A model generated the notes under the pieces. The model ran no database searches. It saw only the letters and a program-made list of their open reading frames with translations, and had not been told where the DNA came from. From positions 372,001 to 436,000 of the forward strand of contig NW_026570251.1 of the NCBI RefSeq assembly GCF_019649055.1: a DNA stretch of 64,000 nt, in the 5' to 3' direction. The translations under genes were made by a program, and so were the position numbers. This document shows positions 35,338-45,033 of this stretch, piece after piece (position 1 is the stretch's first letter; each line of letters opens with the position of its first letter). This DNA is from Paramacrobiotus metropolitanus (Eukaryota; Tardigrada; Eutardigrada; Parachela; Macrobiotidae).

Positions 35338-37037
35338 TGTGTGTATAGTTACAGTACTTATGCCAAAGTAGCAGTCACCGAATTAGGATGTTTTTAAATC
35401 CTCTGGAGACTGCCGGATGTAGGTTCATCTAAATTCTAAAGTAAGATAAAATGTTATTCATTAAGCAATGAGCATCCAAAACAGTCAAAAGGCACACACT
35501 GCCTGTTATGCTTGCCTACTAACCAGGATTTAAAGGTGAAGACACAAAAATAATGTTTATCCTGCCTGGGTAACTTACAACCAATGACGAATCCGGGCAT
35601 CAGCCGAATGCGGATATCAGTGAAAGGAACACTGGCAATGACCTCGCGGGCACCGAAACGTCAAAAATTGTGACCAGTTACAGGAAAAAAATGCATGCGG
35701 ATGTTAAAAGGATTAAAAAGGGCAGTGAATTCATCTCGCCGGTGATTTACAGATTCCGTTTTGGAAATTTGAACAGTGTTTTGCTAATACAATCATATGA
35801 TATAAAAACTACTTACTGTAAGCAAATTTTTTATAGGGTAAACCTGAATCCAATGTGCACCATCATACCTGTGGTAAAATATGTTGTTAATGGAACGATC
35901 TATTAATATTTTCTTACGGTACTCGTGCATAACACAGTGGAGTGCTTGACGATAGAAGTCACAAAGTAGAAACGGGTTAATGGTGTGGGATCTTGGGTGT
36001 TTGTTTTATGTTGGCTTCGTTACCTATTCTCATGTTTGGCTTGGGAAAATTAAGATAGACTCAATCTTCGGCTTTGGCAATCGTAGTACTTTAACTGCAA
36101 ATTTCTTAAATAGTCTGGTGGCATCATGTACTGTACTTGTACAATGTACACTCATAAATGCACAGTTAGAATTAGTGTTATAGTTGTAACTCTATGCGTA
36201 AAAAGTCAAATAATTCACTGCGTTGCTTTCTTTACCGGTGTCGTAGCCATTTAAAGATATTTCCACATCCCAGTTTTGCCAGTTAAAGATATTTCCACCT
36301 CCACGTTTTCCGTTTAAAGATATTTCCACATCCATCCAAGATATTTAAAGATATTTCCACTGTATTCCAGTCGTACGCATAAGAATAAATTGTTTCCGGT
36401 GTCAGGCAAATAGAGACATGGTTGCGTACCTTTGGTTGCAGAATCTATTTGCAGTGAATGAAAAACCCTTCGATGCTAATAAAACTGTAATTATACGCCC
36501 TGGTAAAAAATGTTTCTCTTTAAAATTACAGCCCATCGCATAGATGCAACCGCAAACTGTTAGTTGATTTTCATCTATGAGCTGTGTTCAAAGTTTGTCA
36601 GTTGAATATGTAATTATTCTAGAACAACCACCGTATCGTTTCCGCCCATCTTGAGCTTGCCGCATGCGGCAAAATCACAAGCGCACATTAGCTGCAGCGG
36701 CTTCAGACAAGAGCATACTGTTGGCAGTGCCTCCGCGTGTCGTTATTTGTTGTGGTTTTCTGTTTTTCCGCGCCGGGTTTGAATTTTACAGTTGAGTATA
36801 CTTGTCTGTTGCCCCGAACGTGCTGAGTTTGTATCATTCACGATCAACTCTTGACAGGATTTTGTCTGCAGTGTGGAATGAAAGATTGATAATTGATTCA
36901 TGATTTCAGGTTTACGTCTAATCCTCCCAATGCTTCCGTTGCAGCCATCCCATCTATGCTTAAAAGAACTTTTTTAACAGAGTAGACCTGTAACATACGG
37001 TACTTAACAATAATATTCGTGCCCAAACAAGGTAAAC
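35338..37037. other. Gene-free stretch with a short tandem array
   Basis: No gene supported. Contains the 36.25-kb tandem array listed separately. The short plus-strand open frames at 35670 and 35980 are AT-rich and without motifs. The right end should hold the promoter of F-box copy C. Confidence 0.5.
36248..36362. repeat. Tandem array of TTTAAAGATATTTCCAC units
   Basis: Four copies of TTTAAAGATATTTCCAC (near 36249, 36284, 36316 and 36346; the second lacks one T) separated by 12-20 bp of CATCC-containing spacer. Array length is about 115 bp and copies are nearly identical in the core. This could be a small minisatellite or a set of binding sites. It is about 680 bp upstream of the F-box copy C start codon. 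Confidence 0.75.
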
Positions 37038-39247
37038 ATGCACTTGTATACGCGCTTAGTGTACACATGGAACGCCGTGGACGTGGAAGTTGACGGGCTA
37101 GTGCAGCATGGCCATGTTATCGATTTGGAAAATGCCGAAGACGGTTCGCAGCGTCTGCTCGTAGATTTCGGGTGTCCGGGGCAGCGGTCGGTGCCGGTTA
37201 GACACGAGAATGTTCTTGACAGTTCTTGCAAGCACACACCTGCTGCAAGCTGGCTGGACAGCGCATTCTGGCGGTGGAGAGGAGTTGGCTTCTCGGCCGC
37301 GCCTGCGGGAGAAAATCATCCTAGCGTGGAAGCCTTATTCCGCGAACATCCCAGTCAGCCTTGGAAATGGTATCCCGCCAAGATGCTCATGTACCGCTTT
37401 GAATATCTCTCTTCTCACGCTCTTGTGGAAGTAATGCTGGAAGGGTATCGTGTTCGCCTACTGCTTCCATTCGAGCAGATGCGGCTACCGCTCTCGGAAA
37501 CCGACCGCCAGAACAGAGCGCTTCAGCGAGATTATTTTGTGCGGCATTCGTGTTGGTTTCCTGCAGGCTTTTGGACCACATTGGAGCCGGCGGTGGCACT
37601 GCGATTCCGTCGGGAAATGCAGCGTTATTACATGAATGCCATGCACATCGTATCTGTTATTGGTGACAAGATGACCTATCTGCAACGGAACAATACGAAG
37701 TCAATGCTGGATCAGGTTGCTGTAAGTAAAGTAGCAGGAAAAACATAAGTACTGCGGTACGATCCGCACGACTGCAAAACAAAAGCAACGCTAGCGCGGT
37801 TGCACAAATATTTCAGCTATTCAGGGGGTTATTTATGTGAGAATGATGCAAGACCATTACTTCCAGTTCGATGTCCCACAAATTTGCAGTTAGCATGTAG
37901 ACCGTGCTTTCCTCTGTTAGCTGTAATTTGCTGAAATCTACTGTAATCACTCGGTGAAGCACTTAGTCATGGCAACGTTGTCTATGAAGAGGCATTTCTA
38001 ATAAATTATTATCCTAAATTATGTTTCTTGCGATGACAAAATCCCGTTCGTACAAGAACCTAATATTATTGACACAAGGTGTTTGTTTTGCATAGGAGAA
38101 CAAGGATGTTCTTAGGAGCATCTCAACAGATTTCCACCAGCGCCGACATCAAATACTTTGCACTATAGAAATAACAAATATCCGAGAAAGTCACAAAAAT
38201 GCGAACAACGAGAGGAAATCGTGACTGCAGATGGACTCGCCTTAATCCTGTTGCCAACGGAACTGCTGAAAGAGATCTTCCAGTCCATGGGCACCATTGA
38301 TCGGCTACGCTGCCGCCGCACCTGTCCACTGTGGGACGAAATTATTTGCTTGCCGGAGCTGTGCCGTGTTGTCGATGCAACGTTTCATGACCGGGATGGC
38401 GATGTCATTCTTGGTGGTAATTACGTCACGTACGCCTGCATCCTCACGCAGATTACCGCGGGTACGCGCACACTCTGCATACCGTTTCGGGATGACTATG
38501 AAAACTATCGTGGTCGAAGTCCAGAAGGGCAACACCGAAGTGAAATTGCTGCAGCGCTAGGCTACATTCAACAGGTGCTAAGAGAAACCGGCACTTGCAT
38601 CGAGCGGTTAGTATTATACTATCGCGACATGCACAACTTTTGTCTCATCGCCTGTTTAGAAGATTACTTTAACAATCTGGCGCAGACGTATTCTAGTATC
38701 GCGCCGTGGTGTCCTCGCATCATCTGGATCAACTACACTTGGCGGTACTATGTGGCATCATTCTCATTTTGTGTCCGCATTCCATATGCCGTTTTCAGTA
38801 CGCACCTCATCGGTACGGCACAAGTTCGGGGATTGTTTGAAAGACATGTTGACAGTGATCGTGGATTGGATCAAGGACGTATGCACTCGTGTATATCGAG
38901 CGCAATCCGGGCCAAATCCAAAACAAAATGCGCAACGATTATTGAGGTGATTTGCAAATCGCGTTGCTAATAATAATGCTGCAATAATGCCGTAACTGGT
39001 TTTGCAGATTTTGAAAGCCTTTCAATCTGATGATCCACGTCCCTCGGCGAATTATTCGACCCAAGAATGGACACTGAACAATTTGGATTGCTTGGATATT
39101 AGGAAATTAAACCCGATTTGTTTGGTTGCTCTGTCACGTTTCGTGGAGATGTCGACCAAGTCCCTATTGCAGATGAGCGATAGCTCCGAAGAAGACAACG
39201 CAGAGGATGAACATAATGATGGCGTCAAGGATCAAGAAAACGATTAA
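37038..39247 (+). CDS. Tudor/Agenet-like + F-box protein, copy C, intact
   Basis: Predicted 584 aa from three exons: 37038-37721, 38116-38946 and 39008-39247, all joined in phase 0 (GCT|GTAAGT to GTTCTTAG; GAG|GTGATT to GGTTTTGCAG). Residues about 1-160 hold two Tudor/Agenet-like modules, WNAVDVEVDGLVQHGHVI with LLVDFGCPGQRSVPV, and PWKWYPAKML with ALVEVMLEGYRVR. The F-box is at about residue 274 (LPTELLKEIFQSM, RLRCRRTCPLWDEII). A repeat-like helical/strand region follows (TCIERLVLYY, APWCPRIIWI), then the family motif FQSDDPRPSAN, LDIRKLNPICL and an acidic tail (SSEEDNAEDEH). F-box proteins act in SCF ubiquitin ligases; the N-terminal modules could read methylated or similar ligands (inference). 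The exon 2 acceptor is the one uncertain point: a better-looking acceptor at 38095 leads to a stop after 43 codons, so I chose 38115. Confidence 0.83.
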
Positions 39248-40383
39248 AATTATTAATTACATATATATGTGAAATGTCAGGGTCATCAGAATACATACAT
39301 AAACTGGTCACCGCACGTAAAACCATTGTAAGCTTGGTATCTTATGGTTAGTGCAAAACGCGATGCTTTAGTTTCCACTGCGATTTGCGTTGAATATGTC
39401 GGCATTTGGTTTGGCTTAAATTTTAAAACGGTTTAGTGTTGAGTTTAGTTTTTGTGTCCCAAGCTTCCAGCGCAGTCAGATATAACGTAAACATTAAAAC
39501 TGACTTACATTATCATACTCACTTTCGAAAGTCCACGTGCTCAGGAGTCCACGGAGTACGGAACTAGATTACTGAAATGTCGTTGATGGTTTTAGCAGAG
39601 GGCATGCTTATCGAAACGTGTAGCTCGAAAAAAATAATTCCGCAACTTCATCAGCGGTTGCTCAACTAAGATACTTGTTTCATATTAATATTCATATCAG
39701 TATTAAATTATTAATTAATATTAATAATTTTAAAGAAACAGCAATCTACTGCGTATACAAAGTACGAATAAATAAAACCGAAGCTCATCTCGCTTATGTT
39801 ACATTTTTCCTCGCATACTGACCGTCATTAGGTTTTCTTATCGGTTTAGTGGAATTTTCAACGACCTGTGCTTCAGTTTGCTTTTACCATAATAACAAGC
39901 GTGTACGGCTTTCATTTATCTTGGACTTGCCACAACGCGGTGTCATTCGTTTGAAAAGTAGCAACTTGACTTTTATCAAAACGTACCGGTCAGCTCGCAA
40001 TAAAAATCATTTTTCCACAATTTTTTAAGATACTACTTCAAATAACGGGCATTCGTATAGACGGATGGAACATGTACATGCAAAACTCACCAACACAAAT
40101 GCTAAATTAAAAGGATGCTATAAACATTTTTAAGCATAAGCTAGGTTAAAAAGCATTCTGGACGAAATCATAATTTTTCGTTCTAGGCGATGAAAACCCA
40201 TGTAGGTACGTACTACGTACTACGTAGTATTACTTCGTACCGTTTTTTGTTTGCAGGATTATACCTATATTATGTACTTACCGCTTCGGTAACCAAGTTA
40301 TGCTTTGAGTGAATCAAAGTAAGCTAAACTCTGCACTAGCAAACCATCGCAAAAAAATAGCTCCTTTCAGGAGCTATTTTTCG
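39248..40383. other. Gene-free stretch
   Basis: AT-rich spacer between F-box copy C and the serpin relic. A short TACGTAC/GTACTACGTA palindromic tract lies near 40206-40230. Nothing else noted. Confidence 0.5.
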
Positions 40384-40700
40384 CTAGACACCGTTGCAGC
40401 TGGGATTTGTGATATGACCGATGAAAACAAAAACATTAATGATTTCGTTCCAGTTGATCACTAGAAGCGGTCGGTCGACCGCAAAATTTGGCGGTCTGTG
40501 CTGCTGTTGTTCATGTGCGCAGAATGTGGCTGCAGTGGCCTTCACGCCATACTCATCCACCTCTGCAAATACAACAAGGCATTATTAACCGCTACGTTGG
40601 CAGTAGGTGGATTTGAGGCGTGAACTTACCGAGGACAACTTCCTGTTGGAGCTGGCCGACCCGCTTCGGAATTTCATCGTTCCCTAACATACTGGCGACG
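40384..40700 (-). pseudogene. Serpin 3' relic (last exon plus end of the previous exon)
   Basis: On the minus strand, 40700-40630 encodes GNDEIPKRVGQLQQEVVL and ends at a GT donor (CTCG|GTAAGT). After a 67-nt intron (acceptor GTATTTGCAG), exon 40562-40384 encodes EVDEYGVKATAATFC, then FAVDRPLLVINWNEI and FVFIGHITNPSCNGV before a stop. This matches the end of the serpins at 56.4-57.2 kb (DECGVKASAATFC, FNANRPFLVIIW) at the same intron position and phase. In the serpin signature, the usual Phe after DRP is Leu. I find no upstream serpin sequence, so it is a 3' fragment. Its hinge (residues AATA-like after the Gly) is closer to inhibitory serpins than that of the intact paralogues. Confidence 0.8.
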
Positions 40701-42266
40701 TTTGTCGTGGAATACATACATGATATCTGCACGGTACATTTGTAGAACCGATACTTCTATCGGTATTGTACGGTGAAGTGTGAACTGTGAGCATGGGATT
40801 TTGAATTTAAATAAGCCAAACCACGCAGCGACAAACAACAATAGCGACTACGCAAGGCGCAAAATAAGACACCAAAATGTAGGCACCAAAATTATAAATC
40901 TTCTGTACACGTATGTTTTCATTATTTACGTACATAAGTGTTTAATAAACATGCACGGTGTAGCCAAAGATTTTTATGCCAAAATGCTAGCATTTTACTC
41001 TGTGTCGCAATTATTTTAGTAGATTGCGCACTCTACAAAGTGTTGTTGTCAAAGATTTTTTTTTCTAATTTTCGCATGTACAGGTACGTACATCATTTTG
41101 TCAGTTGCATGTCTCTGTCACGTTTTATGGTAATTGGTATTTCTTTGCTGCATGTAAAGAGTAATAAGAATGAATATCGAGGACCTTTATCTCGTTATAA
41201 TTAACTGCGACGATGGTTGTTGTGTTGACCAACATTAAAACTGCAAAGTACATGATTTCGGAGCAAATAGTATCGTATTTTAAGCTAAATAGTAAATGCA
41301 TTAGCGTGCATTGCATACATAATTGCATGGTGTATCTAGCAACACTAGCATCAAGAATTCTTTTTTTGCACGAGCCAAGTCCTTCATATGACAGCATACA
41401 AATATATTTGCATGCGGAAAATTCTTATCCATCATTAATATATTTTCTGACAACGTCTAGGTATGCACCATCCATACTTCTAATATTTCGCCATTTATCT
41501 CTGTGTACTTCAGCACATAGAGTAGGAGCAGGAAGACAATTTTTTCGTTCTCTTTAATATTGTGAGCTGGTTAGTGCTGTTTTCAAAAGTAAAGAGCCAC
41601 ATCGGTACGGAAAATGTGTCTGTAAGTACAGTAAGCATCGTAACTGCTAAAAGCCGACAAGGTATGCACTATGCAGTCGACCGAACCGTTAGGCAACAAC
41701 TGTTGAAATTTGGATAGCGATACATCCGCGCGTCTCTGGAAACGGATGCGCTGGCTGCAGTTGCGGAGGTAAACATATCATTAAGAGAGGACAGTGAAGG
41801 TAGAGACGCCTGAAATTAAAGATCAGACTGCCGTTAATTACCTATCCCGGTTGCTTACAGGAATTAATAACCTTGATAAACTAGTGCACCTGGAGAAGGC
41901 ATGTGATCTGTTTCATGGATATGGTTTCCCGCGATCTTAATCTTGTCTGCTGATGTCTAGGGTTACAGTTGTCTATGCAATATTACGATTCCAGTCTGGA
42001 TGCAGTGTTTTAGATTTTGTTGATAAGTTTAGATTTTATTTGCTGTGTTTTAGTTTTTGTAGTTTATGATCCGTATGCTTGTTTTTTGTTTTTCCCATTT
42101 TTCAAAATTTTTCGCGTTACAGTATTATGGCACACATTTTGCTGCAGTAGAGTAAGCGCCATTGACGGCCTGTTTACAAAACGTGAGAATTTTCTCAGGA
42201 GTTATTTGGCCGATGGTAGCAATCCACAAATAGCAGGAAAAAAAAAGCTTTCGATTGCACTGCATT
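40701..42266. other. Gene-free stretch upstream of the GPCR
   Basis: AT-rich. The plus-strand open frames at 40780, 40938 and 41213 lack motifs and overlap each other in different frames, so they are taken as chance. The segment should contain the GPCR promoter and 5' UTR. Confidence 0.5.
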
Positions 42267-43330
42267 ATGTTAAACTCCACAATGAATATTTCCGCAATGC
42301 AAGCCAACCTTTCCCAGATTGCAGGAATCCGTCGCAATGAACTAATCGCAGAGGTATCTATCTTCATCGTCGTCTCGGTCATCGGTGTGGTCCTATCGAC
42401 CACTTTGATGCTGACCATCATGATGCAACCGCAGCTACGCACCGGCTCCGGTATCCTCATCGCCCATCACCAACTCCTCCACGTTCTGCAGACCGGGATC
42501 AGCAACCCGTTCTACATGGTCACCGGGTGGGCGGTTTGGCTTGGTGTCTCCCTAAACGGCATCAACTGTACCACGATGCATTTCGTCTGCCAGATGATGG
42601 TCAGCAGTGAAACGTGGAGCTCCTTATTTCTGGCGGTTAACCGTTTCGTCGCGTTAATCTTTCCACATCAGTACAGCATGATTTCCTCCAATCGAGCCAA
42701 CGCTATATTTATTGCAACGGCGTGGTGTATTAGCACCGCCATTGATATCCCGGCTTTGTTAGGAATCGGGAGTTTATTCGGGATGCGGGAGTTTGATTGT
42801 GGGTACATTCGGGTGACGAACAATCACATCCGTAGCATGCACGGAACATTAGGAATATACCTGCCTATGGCGGCTCAAGCGGTTCTGTACAGCATAATCT
42901 TCATTGGCCCGTGCCGAAGGGGCAGAAGAGCGCGAATGTCTGCCTTACAGAGGAAGCGCTTTATCCTGTTCAAGTTGTTGTTCGGCTCGTATGCGTGGCA
43001 GGCTGTCTGCTACCTGCCGTTTATGGTAGCCATTTACGGATTCCCAAAATTTTGGTTTACCGATAAAGTACGCGCGGGATGGTTCATGGTTTTGCAACAA
43101 ATCGGATACTCTGGTAGTCCGGTAGGTACAGTAATAAATTTCAGAGAGTGTACGGTTCAGTAACGCTGAATTACTGTATGTGAGTGAGTGTTGCGATTAA
43201 ACTGACTGTACCGTAGGTGTTCTTGCTGCTGATGAACAAAGATGCTGTGGGGAGTGCCAAAGCCGGAATAACCTCTTTAAAGCTCTCACTGTTTAAATCT
43301 AATTCCGTGTCAGCTAATCCTTCTGTGTGA
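42267..43330 (+). CDS. Class A (rhodopsin-like) orphan GPCR, two exons
   Basis: Predicted 322 aa. Exon 1 is 42267-43121 and exon 2 is 43217-43330, joined in phase 0 across a 95-nt intron (AGTCCG|GTAGGT to TACCGTAG). The N-terminus has three N-glycosylation sequons (N3-S-T, N7-I-S, N14-L-S) and no signal peptide. Seven hydrophobic segments follow. TM1 is EVSIFIVVSVIGVVLSTTLM. TM3 ends in NRFVALIFP where most class A receptors have D/E-R-Y. A Cys in EFDCGYI of the second outer loop can pair with a Cys near TM3. TM6 is QAVCYLPFMV, a form of CWxP. TM7 is reconstructed by the splice as GYSGSPVFLLLMN, replacing NPxxY. The short C-tail ends NPSV, a possible PDZ ligand by position. The ligand is unknown. 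It is probably a member of a lineage-specific orphan family. Confidence 0.88.
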
Positions 43331-44200
43331 CGGTGGCTCTACACTTTACATTGTTTTACAACTGTTTGGCGCGGCTGCGAACTGCATAAATGCTGCCGTA
43401 CAAGCACGAAAAGTATTTGCGGCGATTTTCCCTACATTTCCGATTCTCCCCACGCTTAATGAATTATGACGTAGCGCTCTCCATCCAACAAAAAGTAATA
43501 AAACATCCAATCGCATATCCATTTGGATGCAGCGGCTCCCTCCAAGCTTCCCTTCCTTTGGCTAGAGGAGGTTTCGGCGCGTCAGATGAAAGCACAGGCT
43601 ACTTCGGCCTTTTTGACCTTTGTGCGGCGCGTACATAAAACTGCTAGAAATGATGTTTCGACTGTGTAAAGCCGTCGCCGAGCTGGCGTTTACGGGCACA
43701 CCATTTCGGATGGATGCCAGTTTTTCCGTTAGAATACAACTGGTTTTTTATTTGATTTTGTTGATATTCCCTTTCGATCCAATCAACCGTTTTCAAGCTG
43801 AATGGGTCAACGCGTTGATGACGCCTAGAAATTTTCCCTTTGCTTCCACAAATTTATGGCTGTTGCCCGACCAGATACAGTACTCCGTCCGAATGATTAA
43901 CGTTTAAGGTTCTAACAAAACATTCCCGGAAAATAATATTACAGCATTGATGTTCCCACCGGTTCGGCCAAGCGGTTCTGTCTGGGTACGATCACTTTCT
44001 GGTTTTTCTAACAAAACCTTAAAGACTAGCATGTCAATTACGAGCAACTCAAATAGTGTGCAGTGGCACGGTGCACCGGCCTGAAACTTAATAAAATATG
44101 ATAAATAATCCCTACGAAATAACTGCAACATGAAACACTCTTTGCGACGCTTCAGGACTGCTGTCTCGTTAAAGTATCTAAACATTTCATTGATTAACTG
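43331..44200. other. Gene-free stretch
   Basis: Between the GPCR and F-box copy D. A plus-strand frame at 43620-43907 has one hydrophobic run, but no start context or motif I can defend. Confidence 0.45.
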
Positions 44201-44929
44201 TTAATATTCATCGTCAGAGCTTTCGCTGGTCCACGGGAAGTCGAATTCCCTAGCTGAACACCGCAGATACAAAACATACAGACAGATTCGATTTAATTTC
44301 CGAATGTCCGAACTCTCCAGATCCCCCACCGTCCACTGCCGCTTGTGATAATGGGCAGAGGGCCGCGGATCACAGCCCTGGTACGCCTCCAGAATCTGCA
44401 AAATAAATAACCACTGCACACGCTGATGCAGAACTTCTCTAAGCCTAGAATTTATTCTTCCTTCTGGTAATTTGCCTGGATGTCTTCCAAGACATTCCTT
44501 CGACTTCTGCCGGTATACACTGCTCCATTCGAAGCAAGCTCATTGGCGGCACAGGAGGCAGATGTGCTTTGAACAAGTTCCAGATATGGGCGGCATCGAT
44601 TCTGTGATGGTTAAAATCCACGCGCGAACATCAAAAAATCAACTCGAAGGACCTTTTTTCCGTGGCACAGCACGGCGTTGGTCCAAGTTATGCGATGGCA
44701 GTCCGGTGCTAGCTTTGAGTATAGACGGGCTAGATCTTCACAGTAATCGCCAAAATTGTGTTGGTGAGTGTTCAGTATTGTTGCGCCGCCGACCGTGGTG
44801 GTGTAACGTGAAGCAATCAAGACGGGCGCCGTTGTTCTCCAGCACCAGTTGAACGCAGTTCAGCAGACTGCTGATTCGGCTTCCCCGTGCAACATCCTCC
44901 ATGCAAGCTACGCGACTGTAACATTTCAT
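44201..44929 (-). pseudogene. F-box family copy D, 5'-truncated and frame-broken
   Basis: Only the C-terminal half of the family survives, on the minus strand. In order: a degenerate CVQLVLENNGARLDCFTLHH block, DYCEDLARLYSKLAPDCHRI with TWTN (compare APWCPRIIWIN in C), a segment with AHIWNLFKAHLPPVPPM, and the last exon 44395-44201 after acceptor TTATTTTGCAG. That exon reads ILEAYQGCDPRPSAHY, QWTVGDL and DIRKLNRICLYVL, then an acidic tail ending SSDDEY. At least two frame changes are needed between about 44790 and 44640. No Tudor-like exon and no F-box core are seen. It is a decayed paralogue lying on the opposite strand to copy C. Confidence 0.72.
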
Positions 44930-45033
44930 GACCGCAACGTTTCACAACCGTAACGTTTCATGACCACAACATTTCGCAACCACAACATTTCATGACCAGA
45001 ACTTTTCACAACCGTAACACTTCATGAACAAAG
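44925..45033. repeat. Minisatellite of AAC-TTTCA-GACC units
   Basis: Seven or so tandem units of about 16 bp, alternating CGTAACGTTTCATGAC and CGCAACGTTTCACAAC variants, from the left edge of F-box copy D's remnant outward. Several units are identical, so it is fairly young. Confidence 0.8.

Noticed and set aside
38096-38230. Acceptor at 38095 for exon 2 of F-box copy C
   Set aside because: It has a better pyrimidine tract but its frame stops before the F-box; the acceptor at 38115 keeps the frame open through the whole domain.
40204-40232. TACGTACTACGTACTACGTAGTA palindromic tract
   Set aside because: Short simple-sequence palindrome, too common in AT-rich animal DNA to call a site.
41213-41557. 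114-codon plus-strand open frame upstream of the GPCR
   Set aside because: AT-rich, no motif, overlaps frames on both strands, and no splice path into the GPCR was found.
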